Origin: an uncultured Clostridia bacterium
Lineage (GTDB): Bacteria; Bacillota; Clostridia; Christensenellales; Borkfalkiaceae
NCBI GenBank assembly: GCA_934248055.1
Contig: CAKQKI010000010.1
Span: 1 to 58,775 of the forward strand
Reading direction: 5' to 3'
Length of the DNA stretch: 58,775 bases
Position 1 is the stretch's first letter; the number at the start of each line of letters is the position of its first letter. The notes below the pieces were generated by a model. It saw only the letters and a list, made by a program, of their open reading frames with translations. It did not search any database and was not told the origin of the DNA. Both the position numbers and the translations under genes were made by a program. This document shows, piece after piece, positions 39,807 to 48,325 of the stretch.

Positions 39807-40550
39807 TTACTTCGTCATTATTTGAGATAAAAAGTTTTTCACGACTTCGAGATTTGTAAGATACGTAAGAACTTCGTTGAAATAACATTTCGTTACACCG
39901 TCTGTCGGAACGAGATAATCGTTAAGAGAAGGAACGAAAGGCGTTATTACCACGCACGCTACCATAAGAAAAACTGTCGCAAGGGCAACGGCTAAAATCA
40001 TTCCGAGAAGTTTATCTATAACTCTTATAACGGGAAGTTTTGTAAGCGCTTTGAAAAGTTTTTTCAAAAGAGCGAAAATTATCATCGCAACGATAAACAA
40101 AACTATAAAGCAAACGGCGTTTACTATCCATTTTCCGAGCATATCGAAAAGCGCGAGTTGATATCCGTTTTTAATAATAGCGTCGGCAATCGCGGAATGA
40201 AGAAAGGACGGAATTTTAGTGGTCGCGAGAAGATTTATTATTTCTTCTTTCGTTTCCGTTCCGTTAAGAGTAATATCCGCTCCGCCGAAAAGTTTGCTTA
40301 CCTGCTGAGTGAAAAATTCCAGAACCGACGGCCATTTTTCGCAAACGAAATCAGACACCTTAACGCACAGCCAGCCGGCAAGGGCGATAGCCGCAATCCA
40401 GCCGAGAAACGATAAAACCTGCCGCGCAAAACCCTGAACCGCGCCTATTATCAAAGCAATTAAAAGTATTACCACCGCGATTATATCCGCAAGCGCTATA
40501 TTAACGCTTCCTATCGATACGACTTGCGGTATAGCGAGTATGTTTAACAT
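39807..40550 (-). CDS. cvpA: CvpA-family membrane protein
   Basis: This 247-residue protein has a CvpA-type membrane domain: segments at about 20-45 with GAVQGFARQVLSFLGWI, and two or three more near 130-215. CvpA proteins were linked to colicin V production in E. coli and to envelope maintenance elsewhere; the molecular role is not known. A ggag site precedes the ATG. Confidence 0.82.
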   Translation of the reverse strand: MLNILAIPQVVSIGSVNIALADIIAVVILLIALIIGAVQGFARQVLSFLGWIAAIALAGWLCVKVSDFVCEKWPSVLEFFTQQVSKLFGGADITLNGTETKEEIINLLATTKIPSFLHSAIADAIIKNGYQLALFDMLGKWIVNAVCFIVLFIVAMIIFALLKKLFKALTKLPVIRVIDKLLGMILAVALATVFLMVACVVITPFVPSLNDYLVPTDGVTKCYFNEVLTYLTNLEVVKNFLSQIMTK

Positions 40551-40562
40551 TCTTTTCTCCTT

Positions 40563-40645
40563 ATTACGTACACTGTCCGAGAATTTGCAAAAAAGCGCGT
40601 AAATTGCGGCGTTTTTGCAAGGTTTTATTATTTATGCCTGGCATA
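40563..40645. repeat. Right-half copy of the MITE-like element in the cvpA leader
   Basis: About 83 bases match 34401-34482 nearly base for base (TACGTACACTGTCCGAGAAT ... TGCCTGGCATA). It lies between the cvpA promoter and the cvpA ATG, so it is transcribed in the 5' leader. Confidence 0.85.
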
Positions 40646-40710
40646 CTAACGATTTTTAACAATTTTTAAATATATAAACGTTCGATTTTTAAACGTTTCG
40701 GATGATTAAA

Positions 40711-40739
40711 ATTTTATCACAGAGTTTTTATAATGTCAA
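40711..40739 (-). promoter_or_regulatory. cvpA promoter
   Basis: On the minus strand TTGACA (40734-40739), 17 bases and TAAAAT (40711-40716). The leader of about 155 bases carries the repeat copy. Confidence 0.75.
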
Positions 40740-40793
40740 CGATATATGCTAAAACGCGTTTAATAATTTTTTTTGTTGGCAACAATACGTTGT

Positions 40794-41309
40794 ATGAATC
40801 AGTACGTTTTTTCTTATCTTTCTCCGTCGGTAACGAGCGAAATATCCGAAAGTTTGTCTTTATTTTTTAAAAACAGATACCCCGTTATAATATGCGTCGG
40901 CTCCGACCTTTGCATAGGCGACAGTTTAGGTCCGCTCACGGGAACGCGCCTTATAAAGTCGCTTAAAGGAAAAGTTTACGTTTACGGCACTTTAAAAAAT
41001 ACCGTTACCGCAAAAGAAATAAATATAATTTCAAAAAACGTAAAAAAAATTCATCCGTCGAGTAAAGTTATCGTTATCGACGCAGCCGTTGGAAAAAGCG
41101 AAGATATAGGAAAAATAAAAGTTTCCGACAGGGGTATCCGCCCCGGACTCGGGGTAAATAAGTTTCTCGACGAAATAGGCGACGTTTCAATAATTTCGAT
41201 AGTTGCCGAAAAAGAAAAATCCCTTATTTCTTCGGGAGAAATAAGGCTTTCTTTAATAGACAGAATAAGCGGAATAATAGCGGACGCCGTAACGGGTTTT
41301 TTAAAATAA
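40794..41309 (+). CDS. yyaC: YyaC-type spore-protease-related protein
   Basis: This 171-residue protein has the YyaC pattern CVGSDLCIGDSLGPLTG, followed by VIVIDAAVG and RGIRPGLGVNK. YyaC is related to the GPR spore protease and hydrogenase-maturation endopeptidases and is typical of endospore-forming lineages. I chose the ATG at 40794; a TTG seven codons upstream is less likely. No strong ribosome site is visible. Confidence 0.85.
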   Translation: MNQYVFSYLSPSVTSEISESLSLFFKNRYPVIICVGSDLCIGDSLGPLTGTRLIKSLKGKVYVYGTLKNTVTAKEINIISKNVKKIHPSSKVIVIDAAVGKSEDIGKIKVSDRGIRPGLGVNKFLDEIGDVSIISIVAEKEKSLISSGEIRLSLIDRISGIIADAVTGFLK

Positions 41310-41333
41310 TTATAGATTTTCCGTTCGCCGTCG

Positions 41334-41804
41334 CTAAGAACAAAAATACTCTACTTTTTTTCCTTTTTTAAGCGCGTATTTTACCGTGGAATACGTTCCT
41401 CCCTTTGAAACGTATAAGTACGCAATTAAAAGCGAAGAATTATCCACCATATATTTATTTCTTTCCGACATACATTTTTCGTTGTATTCGTTATATAAAA
41501 TTATTATTTTATCCGCTTTTTTTAAAAGAGAATAATACTTTTCTCTGTCTTTTATATTAAATTTTTCCGCCTGATTTTTACACGGAACACACGCTATAAC
41601 GTCTATATTGTATTTTTCTTTAAGTTTTATAAGACATTCGAAACATTCCGTATCGAATCCTATCGCCATACCCGAAAGAAAAGTTTTATATCCTTTTTTA
41701 ATAATGTTTTCTATAAAACAATATAATTTTTCTTCCGAAAAATCTTTTTTTAAAATTCTATGCCCCGTAAACGAGCAGGTCGTTTCTTTATCGAAATCGT
41801 TCAT
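41334..41804 (-). CDS. SLOG-fold protein, DUF1273/YpsA-like
   Basis: This 156-residue protein belongs to the YpsA-like SLOG family, with CSFTGHR near the N terminus, FLSGMAIGFDTECFE and MVDNSSLLIAYLYVSKGGTYSTV. SLOG proteins bind nucleotide-derived ligands; YpsA affects cell division in Bacillus. It overlaps rsmG by 4 bases and is co-transcribed with it. Confidence 0.82.
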   Translation of the reverse strand: MNDFDKETTCSFTGHRILKKDFSEEKLYCFIENIIKKGYKTFLSGMAIGFDTECFECLIKLKEKYNIDVIACVPCKNQAEKFNIKDREKYYSLLKKADKIIILYNEYNEKCMSERNKYMVDNSSLLIAYLYVSKGGTYSTVKYALKKGKKVEYFCS

Positions 41805-42481
41805 AATGGTTTATTTCTTTCTTTTCCGTTTCCGCGGGGATATTTTAAAGGAGTGTTTTTTATTTTTTCAAAAACGAAAATATTTCTTTCTCCTTCGTTT
41901 AAAGGAAGAAAATAATTTTTGGTTTCTTTATATCTGCATCCTAAAATATTTATCGCGTTGTTTCCTTCTTCCGCTTTTTCGCCGTTTCCTTTATACGCTA
42001 TAAAAATTCCTCCTTTTTTAATAAACGGAATACAGTATTCCGAAAGAGTATTAAGTTTTGCAACCGCTCTTGCGGTAACCGCGTCGAACTTTTCTCTTAA
42101 AGAGTCGTCTTTTCCCGCTTCTTCCGCTCTTTTATTCAAAACTTCCGCATTTAATCCGAGAACTTTTATAACTTCTTTTAAAAACAAACATTTTTTACCC
42201 GTCGCTTCGACGAGAGTAAATTTTAAATCGTTTCTTTTTATCATAACGGGGATCGACGGAAAACCGCCCCCGCTTCCTATCTCTATAACGTTACTTTTAT
42301 AAGGAAAAAATTCGCATCCTTCAAGGCTGTCGTAAAAATGTTTTATTTCAACTTCATTTTCTTCCGTTATGTTAGTTAAATTAAACTTTTCGTTCCATTC
42401 TTTTAAAAGGGCGTAAAAAGTTATAAACATATCAACTTGTTCTTTTTTTAAAGAAAACTCTTTACTTATAAGGTCAAACAT
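41801..42481 (-). CDS. rsmG: 16S rRNA (guanine-N7) methyltransferase RsmG
   Basis: This 226-residue protein is the GidB/RsmG family methyltransferase, with the SAM site VIEIGSGGGFPSIP and FDAVTARAVAKLNTLSEY. It modifies G527 of 16S rRNA. It is commonly origin-proximal. A leaderless-type promoter lies directly before the ATG. Confidence 0.94.
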   Translation of the reverse strand: MFDLISKEFSLKKEQVDMFITFYALLKEWNEKFNLTNITEENEVEIKHFYDSLEGCEFFPYKSNVIEIGSGGGFPSIPVMIKRNDLKFTLVEATGKKCLFLKEVIKVLGLNAEVLNKRAEEAGKDDSLREKFDAVTARAVAKLNTLSEYCIPFIKKGGIFIAYKGNGEKAEEGNNAINILGCRYKETKNYFLPLNEGERNIFVFEKIKNTPLKYPRGNGKERNKPL

Positions 42482-42487
42482 ATTATT

Positions 42488-42516
42488 ATTTTAACATAAA
42501 AAAAACAATATATCAA
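42488..42516 (-). promoter_or_regulatory. Leaderless-type promoter of rsmG
   Basis: On the minus strand TTGATA (42511-42516), 17 bases and TAAAAT (42488-42493) are followed after 6 bases by the ATG. Confidence 0.75.
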
Positions 42517-42760
42517 GAAAGTTATCAACATTGTCAATAACTATGTCAATAACTTTTTCATTTTAAAAATTTTCTTTTTTTTATTGCTTTTTACCCCGTA
42601 ATAATATATAATATATTAAGTAATTCATAATAGGTGTTTTTACGGTTTCCCTTTATTTTTTCTTTTTTAAAGTTATCAACTTCACGATAACTTTCCTTCA
42701 ACACCGTATAGTCGATTAAATTTTCCGATAAACAGCGAAAATATTAAGGTTATAAACATA

Positions 42761-42789
42761 TTGACTTTCCCTATTGTTACTATTATACT
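42761..42789 (+). promoter_or_regulatory. dnaN promoter
   Basis: TTGACT (42761-42766), 17 bases and TATACT (42784-42789), followed by aaaggag and the dnaN ATG. Confidence 0.8.
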
Positions 42790-42810
42790 AAATTATTAAA
42801 GGAGTTATTT

Positions 42811-43911
42811 ATGAAAGTAGTCGTAAACGGCGCGGATCTTTCGTCTGCGGTTTTAAAAGTAGTAAAAGCAATTTCCGGAAAAACAACTAATCCTATATTA
42901 GAAGGTATTAAGTTATCCGTGAAAGGCGACGAACTTATTCTTACCGCAACCGATACCGAAATATCTATAGAAAAAACCATAAAGGCTTCTACGTTCACGG
43001 AAGGACAAACCGTCGTTCCCGGCAAACTTTTCGCTGAATTCACGAAAAGACTTGAAAACGAAGACGAAATAGAACTTTATCAGGAAGACAATCAACTTAA
43101 AATTTCTTATTCTTCGTCGGAAGGGTATATTTCTACTTTAAATCCCGAAGAATTTCCTATTATAAATAAAGAAATAAGGGAAAAATCTTTTACTATAAAA
43201 CAAAAAGATTTTAAAGAACTTATTTTAAAATCTTCTTTCGCATGTTCTCAGGACGAAGCGAGACCGCTTTTAAAAGGCTGTCTTCTCGAAATAGAAGGAG
43301 ATAAAATTTCTTCCGTCGCGCTGGACGGTTTCCGCCTTGCAATAATGAGAAAAAAAATAGAAGCAAGCACGGGCGATTTTAAAATAATAGTTTCTTCGAG
43401 AACTCTTAACGAAATAGTAAGAATTTTAGAAAACGACAACGACGTTTTAACCGTTATCGTTCAGAAGAACGTTATGATGGTAGAAGTAGACGGAACCGTT
43501 CTCGTTTCACGTCTTTTGGAAGGGGAGTATATAGATTATAAAAACATAATCAAAGATAATTTTATATCGGTGGTAAGAGTAAATAAAAATCAGTTGTTAT
43601 CCGCTATCGACAGAGCGTCGGTAGTGGCAACCGACGCTAAAAAAATAGTAAGGCTCGATATAAAAGAAAATTATATGACCGTTTCCGCAAGCAGCGAAGT
43701 AGGAAAAATGAGCGAAAACGTAGTTATAAATTTAGAAGGAAAAGATTTATCGATAGCATTCAATTCTAAATTTTTAACGGACTGCGTAAAGGTTATAGAC
43801 GACGAGTTTATAAATCTTCACTTCAACACGAAGATAAATCCGTGCGTTATAAAGCCTTTTTCGGGCGACGATTACCTGTATCTCGTTTTACCTCTCAGAA
43901 TTAACGCGTAA
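42811..43911 (+). CDS. dnaN: DNA polymerase III beta subunit (sliding clamp)
   Basis: This 366-residue protein has three repeated clamp domains, the usual length, ending in the typical MPLR-like YLVLPLRIN. It clamps the polymerase onto DNA. It has its own promoter, and dnaA is not adjacent, unlike most Firmicutes. Downstream comes rpmH on the same strand, also an unusual order. Confidence 0.95.
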   Translation: MKVVVNGADLSSAVLKVVKAISGKTTNPILEGIKLSVKGDELILTATDTEISIEKTIKASTFTEGQTVVPGKLFAEFTKRLENEDEIELYQEDNQLKISYSSSEGYISTLNPEEFPIINKEIREKSFTIKQKDFKELILKSSFACSQDEARPLLKGCLLEIEGDKISSVALDGFRLAIMRKKIEASTGDFKIIVSSRTLNEIVRILENDNDVLTVIVQKNVMMVEVDGTVLVSRLLEGEYIDYKNIIKDNFISVVRVNKNQLLSAIDRASVVATDAKKIVRLDIKENYMTVSASSEVGKMSENVVINLEGKDLSIAFNSKFLTDCVKVIDDEFINLHFNTKINPCVIKPFSGDDYLYLVLPLRINA

Positions 43912-43915
43912 ATAT

Positions 43916-43944
43916 TTGACAAATAATTAAATAAAAAGTATAAT
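43916..43944 (+). promoter_or_regulatory. rpmH-rnpA promoter
   Basis: TTGACA (43916-43921), 17 bases and TATAAT (43939-43944) form a perfect promoter, about 60 bases before rpmH. Confidence 0.9.
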
Positions 43945-44003
43945 GCGTAGGTAGCATTAAAAAAGAAAGATGCGAAGACAGCATTTATTAAGGAGTATAT
44001 ATT

Positions 44004-44138
44004 ATGAAAAGAACTTATCAACCCAAGAAAAGACAGAGAAGCAAAGTGCATGGATTCAGAAAAAGAATGTCAACCAAAAGCGGAAGAAACGTGCTTAAAA
44101 GAAGAAGACAGAAAGGTCGCCATAAACTCTCCGCGTAA
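44004..44138 (+). CDS. rpmH: Ribosomal protein L34
   Basis: This 44-residue, very basic protein starts MKRTYQPKKRQRSKVHGFRK and ends GRHKLSA, a full L34. An aaggag site precedes the ATG at 44004. It is the first gene of rpmH-rnpA-yidD-yidC-jag, and its 3' half overlaps the predicted start of rnpA. Confidence 0.96.
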   Translation: MKRTYQPKKRQRSKVHGFRKRMSTKSGRNVLKRRRQKGRHKLSA

Positions 44139-44466
44139 TAAAAATTTGGATAAAAGACTAAAAAAACAAAAAGATTTCGATGTGGTTTTCGGAAAAGGAA
44201 CAAGGATTCACACAAAATCATTAACCCTTGTTTACGTAAAAAGCAAAACTTTAAAATACGGAATAGGAATAAGTAAAAAACACGGGAAAGCGGTAAAAAG
44301 AAACAGAATAAAAAGAATTCTTCGCGCGGTGATGAGAAATTACGATAAAAACATAAACGGTTTTTATATAGTTATTCTTCCGAAAGTAGCGGAGTCATAC
44401 GATTTTAAAGTTTTTGATAAAGATATTAAATACGCTCTTAAAAAGGGGCAACTTTTAAATGATTAA
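44050..44466 (+). CDS. rnpA: Ribonuclease P protein component
   Basis: The RnpA core runs from LKKQKDFDVVFGKG to KAVKRNRIKRILRAVMR, the RNR signature, and supports RNase P RNA in tRNA maturation. The only in-frame ATG is at 44050, inside rpmH, giving 138 residues with an acidic leader of about 30 residues. The alternative is a TTG at 44146, just after the rpmH stop, giving 106 residues with no ribosome site. The end overlaps yidD by 8 bases. Confidence 0.88.
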   Translation: MDSEKECQPKAEETCLKEEDRKVAINSPRNKNLDKRLKKQKDFDVVFGKGTRIHTKSLTLVYVKSKTLKYGIGISKKHGKAVKRNRIKRILRAVMRNYDKNINGFYIVILPKVAESYDFKVFDKDIKYALKKGQLLND

Positions 44467-44701
44467 AAAAGGTTGTATTTTAATTTTAAAATTTTACAGA
44501 AAATTTATATCGCCCGTTTTAAAATCGGAGTGCATATTCACTCCCACTTGTTCTGAGTATGCCATCGAAGCGTTTTTAAAAAGAAATTTTTTTGTTGCTG
44601 CGGGACTTATCGTCTGGCGGCTTTTAAGGTGTAATTCATTGAATGCCGGCGGTTTTGATCCGGTGCCCGACAGTTACAATAAATTAAAATGGGTTTTTTA
44701 A
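44459..44701 (+). CDS. yidD: Membrane protein insertion efficiency factor YidD
   Basis: This 80-residue protein has the family pattern ILKFYRKFISP, TPTCSEYAIEAF and GLIVWRLLRCNSLNAGGFDPVP. It assists YidC-dependent membrane insertion. It sits between rnpA (overlapping 8 bases) and yidC. Confidence 0.95.
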   Translation: MIKKGCILILKFYRKFISPVLKSECIFTPTCSEYAIEAFLKRNFFVAAGLIVWRLLRCNSLNAGGFDPVPDSYNKLKWVF

Positions 44702-44716
44702 CCCCGTGAGAAAAGT

Positions 44717-46009
44717 ATGAATTTTTTTAATCTTCTCGCCACTGAAATAAGTTTTTACGACGGTATTCTAAATAACGTAAACTTAAGCGGAATAACCAAA
44801 TTAGTAGGAAAAGTTATCGACTTTTTTTCATTCGGCGGATATATAGCGATGGGAATAATTATTTTCTCGCTCATTCTTAAAATACTTCCGTTGCCGCTCG
44901 ATATTTATTCGCGCGCGGCAAACAAAAAGAACGCGTTGAAAATGGAAAAAATGCGTCCGGAATTAGAAAAACTTCAGAAGCAGTACGCCAACAATAAAGA
45001 ACTTTACAATCAGAAAATGATGGCGCTTTATAAAAAAGAAGGTTATTCTCAACTTGCGGCGTGCTTACCAACTCTCGTTACTCTCGTTTTCTTTATAGTT
45101 GTTATAACGGCGTTTCAGCAATATTCTTCGTTCTGTAAAATAAGAACGTTCAACGATATGGCGGTAGCGTATTCGGACAGCATACGAAACGACGAAAACG
45201 TTAAAGGAACCGTAAAAATAGGCGAAACGGTTTACGATATAGAAAAAGTAGTAACGGTAAACGACAAAAAATACGTAATTTATTATAAAGAAGGCTCGGA
45301 AGAAAAAACGGAAGAAGTATCGAGAGATAATATCGAAACCGTTAAATTTTATTATATTGATTCCGGCGAAGAAGCCGTAAATAAAGTAAAAACAGCCGCG
45401 CAGAACGCCGCGGCGGAAAAATACAAAGAAGAACAGAGCAAGTCGCGCTTTTTATGGGTTAAAAATATATGGATAGAAGATTTACCCTGGAAAAAGTCGT
45501 TCGTAGATAAAAACGCTTACACGAACGCCACTTTTAAGTATTCGAGCGGTTGTAAGCAAAAAAACATAAATTCGTCTATTGCAAACGCTAACGCTTACGA
45601 CGATATTTTCGGTTCGGAATATATTAAGAACGAAATGAAAAAGCCCAACGGCTATCTCGTTTTAGTTGCGTTATCGATAATATCGATGCTCGTATCGCAA
45701 CTCGTTATGACGAAAACGCAGAAAGCGCAGATGGAACTTCAGTCGGTAGACGGAGCGAACGGTCAGGCCGCGCAGACTGCTAAAATGATGAACTGGATGA
45801 TGCCCGTGATGTTCGGTCTTTTCGCGTTTATGTACACGGCTTCATTCTCGCTGTATCTTATAATAAGTACGGTTTTCAGTATGGGGTCTACTCTTATTAT
45901 CAATAAGTGCGTTGAAAAGAGTTTTGAAAAGAAATTAAAAAAAGAAGAAGAGGAAAAGTATCGTAAAAGATACGGTTACCTTGCTAAAAACAAAGAGGAT
46001 CAGAAATAA
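44717..46009 (+). CDS. yidC: Membrane protein insertase YidC/OxaA
   Basis: This 430-residue protein is of the Gram-positive YidC type, with membrane segments near 38-60, 115-135, 310-330 and 355-385. Between the second and third segments it carries about 100 extra residues (roughly 140-240), rich in Lys, Glu and Val, before the conserved FLWVKNIWIEDLPW. This outward insert is absent from standard YidC/SpoIIIJ. The stop overlaps the jag ATG by one base. Confidence 0.92.
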   Translation: MNFFNLLATEISFYDGILNNVNLSGITKLVGKVIDFFSFGGYIAMGIIIFSLILKILPLPLDIYSRAANKKNALKMEKMRPELEKLQKQYANNKELYNQKMMALYKKEGYSQLAACLPTLVTLVFFIVVITAFQQYSSFCKIRTFNDMAVAYSDSIRNDENVKGTVKIGETVYDIEKVVTVNDKKYVIYYKEGSEEKTEEVSRDNIETVKFYYIDSGEEAVNKVKTAAQNAAAEKYKEEQSKSRFLWVKNIWIEDLPWKKSFVDKNAYTNATFKYSSGCKQKNINSSIANANAYDDIFGSEYIKNEMKKPNGYLVLVALSIISMLVSQLVMTKTQKAQMELQSVDGANGQAAQTAKMMNWMMPVMFGLFAFMYTASFSLYLIISTVFSMGSTLIINKCVEKSFEKKLKKEEEEKYRKRYGYLAKNKEDQK

Positions 46010-46794
46010 TGGAATTTACAGGGAAAACGATAGAAAACGCTATCGAAAACGCAGTTAAGGAACTCGGCGTTAAAAAAGAAGATTTAAAAGTAACGGTTAT
46101 AGAAGAAGGCAATAAAGGCGTACTCGGAATAGGCGCGAAAAAAGCGCGTATCAACGTTGAAACGAAGCAGGACGACGGAAAGCGCGCCGCAGATTTTTTA
46201 GACGGGCTTTTTAATATTTTAAAAATAAACGCCGCAACGGAACTTAAAGAAGAAGACGAAACGGTTTATATAAATTTAATAAGCGCAACGTCGTCGTCGC
46301 TTATAGGTTATCGCGGCGAAATGCTCGACGCTTTCCAGACCCTTGCGGGCGCGGTTGCGAATATAGGCAACGAAGAATATAAAAGAGTTGTAGTAGACTG
46401 TGAAAATTACCGTGAAAAACGTCAGGAAACGTTAAAAGCGTTGGCGGAAAGGCTTGCAAACAAAGCGGTTAAATTAGGAATGAAAGTAACTCTCGAACCG
46501 ATGAACCCGTATGAGAGAAGAGTTATTCACTCCGCGCTTTCGGACTACGAAGGAGTTAAAACCGAATCGCAGGGCGCAGAACCCAACAGATACGTAGTTA
46601 TAATTCCCGACAATTTAAAGCCGTACGATAAAAGAAATCGCTCCGACCGTTACGAAAGAAGAGATAACAGAAACGGAAGGGGTAAAGACGATCGCCGCGG
46701 AAGATCTTCGGGGTTTAAGTCGGAAATGATTAAATCAAACAAAAAAACGAGCGGCTTCGGCACGTATCTCGGAAACAGTCTTAAAAACGATTGA
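46009..46794 (+). CDS. jag: RNA-binding protein Jag/KhpB
   Basis: This 261-residue protein has an N-terminal Jag domain (1-50, GVLGIGAKKARI), a KH domain (about 85-130, IGYRGEMLDAFQTL) and an R3H domain (about 135-200, NPYERRVIH), then a basic, Arg/Asn-rich tail. It binds RNA and affects envelope and division proteins. Translation is coupled to yidC. Confidence 0.93.
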   Translation: MEFTGKTIENAIENAVKELGVKKEDLKVTVIEEGNKGVLGIGAKKARINVETKQDDGKRAADFLDGLFNILKINAATELKEEDETVYINLISATSSSLIGYRGEMLDAFQTLAGAVANIGNEEYKRVVVDCENYREKRQETLKALAERLANKAVKLGMKVTLEPMNPYERRVIHSALSDYEGVKTESQGAEPNRYVVIIPDNLKPYDKRNRSDRYERRDNRNGRGKDDRRGRSSGFKSEMIKSNKKTSGFGTYLGNSLKND

Positions 46795-46803
46795 AAAATT
46801 TAT

Positions 46804-46861
46804 AAAAAACCCGTTTTAAACGGCGGCGAATTTTTATCGCTACGTTCTAAAACGGGTTTTT
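46804..46861. terminator. Bidirectional terminator after jag
   Basis: AAAAACCCGTTTTA / TAAAACGGGTTTTT with an inner loop, between convergent jag and gltX. Confidence 0.85.
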
Positions 46862-46894
46862 ACTTTGCTTTTAAAGCCGCTTTTTCAGATTTCG

Positions 46895-48325
46895 TTATAA
46901 ATAAGAAAGAGCCGTTTCAAGTCGTTTTATAGTTTCTTCTTTTCCTAAAATTTCGGCTATTTCCGTCGCTCCGCCGGGAGTTACGGTAAGTCCCGTCAGG
47001 GCAATTCTCATAATATAGAAAAGAGTTTTCGATTTAACGCCCGCCTTTTCGGCAACCGCCGAAAGAGCGGAGAATAAACCGTCGTTATTAAACTCGGTTA
47101 TTTCTTTTATTCCGTCAATAATTTCGGGCAAAAGTTTTTTTGCCGTTTCCGCGTCGGATTTTTGCTTTGTATTTTCATAAAGGGATTTATCAAACGGGTC
47201 TTCTTTATAAAGAAAAGAAATTTTTTGCGGTATTTCGCTTAAAATTTCTATTCGCGTTTTGATAAGTTTCGCGATTTTTGAAAAGTCGTAAATTCCGGAA
47301 ACGGGGCTTTGTTTGTAAAACGGCTCGGCGCGACGGATAAATTCTTCGTCCGACATTTCTTTTAAATATTCCCCGTTAAGCCAGCGAAGTTTAACGTCGT
47401 CGAAAATAGAAGGGGATTTTGAAATACCCGTAAGGTCGAATTCTTTCACCATTTCGGGAACGGTCATTTTCTCAAGGTTGTTTTTCGGACACCAGCCGAG
47501 AAGAGCCACGTAGTTTATAATCGCTTCTTCGAGATAGCCTTTGTTTACGAAATCGTCGAAATTAGCGTCGCCGTAACGCTTGCTGAGTTTGCGGGTAGCG
47601 TCTTTCATTATAGGCGGCAAGTGAATGTAAACGGGGCGTTTCCAGCCGAAAGCGTCGTACATAAGATTGTATTTCGGGGTAGACGACAAATATTCCGTTC
47701 CGCGTATAACGTGGGTTATATTCATAAGATGATCGTCTATAACGTTTGCAAAGTTATAAGTCGGCATTCCGTCGGACTTGATAAGAATATTGTCTTCGAG
47801 ATCCGAATAGTCTACTTCTATCGTGCCGTAAATCAGATCTTCGTAAGAACTTTTTCCTTCGGTGGGGATATTTTGCCGTATCACGTAAGGCTCGCCGTTT
47901 TCAAGTCTTTTTTCAACTTCTTCTTTCGAAAGAGAAAGGCAATGCTTGTCGTATTTTCTGTTGCCGTTTTCGTCCGTTAAACTTTCAAGCCGTTCTTTCG
48001 TGCAGAAACAATAGTACGCACCGCCAAGGTCAATGAGTTTTTTGGCGTATTCCGCGTAAATTTCTTTTCTTTCACTCTGAACGTACGGTCCGTAATTTCC
48101 GCCCACGTCAGGTCCTTCGTCGTAATTAAGCCCCGAATTTTTAAGCGACGAATAGATAACTTCGAGAGCGCCGTCAACGAAACGTTCCCTGTCGGTATCT
48201 TCTATTCTCAATATAAAATCGCCGCCGTTGTGTTTTGCGTAAAGATACGCGTAAAGAGCGGTGCGAAGTCCGCCGAGATGCATAAATCCGGTAGGACTCG
48301 GAGCAAATCTCGTTCTTACTTTCAT
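46895..48325 (-). CDS. gltX: Glutamyl-tRNA synthetase
   Basis: This 476-residue class I synthetase has the HIGH-type FAPSPTGFMHLGGLRTALY (His replaced by Met within the HIGH box region, HLGG intact), IRIEDTDRERF and the KMSKS-type KLSKRYGD. It charges tRNA-Glu. It overlaps radC by 4 bases, so the two form an operon. Confidence 0.95.
   Translation of the reverse strand: MKVRTRFAPSPTGFMHLGGLRTALYAYLYAKHNGGDFILRIEDTDRERFVDGALEVIYSSLKNSGLNYDEGPDVGGNYGPYVQSERKEIYAEYAKKLIDLGGAYYCFCTKERLESLTDENGNRKYDKHCLSLSKEEVEKRLENGEPYVIRQNIPTEGKSSYEDLIYGTIEVDYSDLEDNILIKSDGMPTYNFANVIDDHLMNITHVIRGTEYLSSTPKYNLMYDAFGWKRPVYIHLPPIMKDATRKLSKRYGDANFDDFVNKGYLEEAIINYVALLGWCPKNNLEKMTVPEMVKEFDLTGISKSPSIFDDVKLRWLNGEYLKEMSDEEFIRRAEPFYKQSPVSGIYDFSKIAKLIKTRIEILSEIPQKISFLYKEDPFDKSLYENTKQKSDAETAKKLLPEIIDGIKEITEFNNDGLFSALSAVAEKAGVKSKTLFYIMRIALTGLTVTPGGATEIAEILGKEETIKRLETALSYL

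Larger units (their letters stand above)
42482..42810. other. AT-rich divergent region before dnaN, possible DnaA-binding region
   Basis: This 329-base gene-free stretch lies between divergent rsmG and dnaN. It has the DnaA-box-like words TTATCAACA (42522-42530) and TTATCAACT (42673-42681), a direct repeat of TGTCAATAAC near 42532-42555 and long A/T tracts. dnaA, usually next to dnaN, is missing. It may be an origin remnant or a DnaA-controlled dnaN promoter. Confidence 0.45.

Noticed and set aside
41446..41454. TTATCCACC, close to a DnaA box
   Set aside because: It is a single word inside the SLOG-family coding region with no clustered partners.
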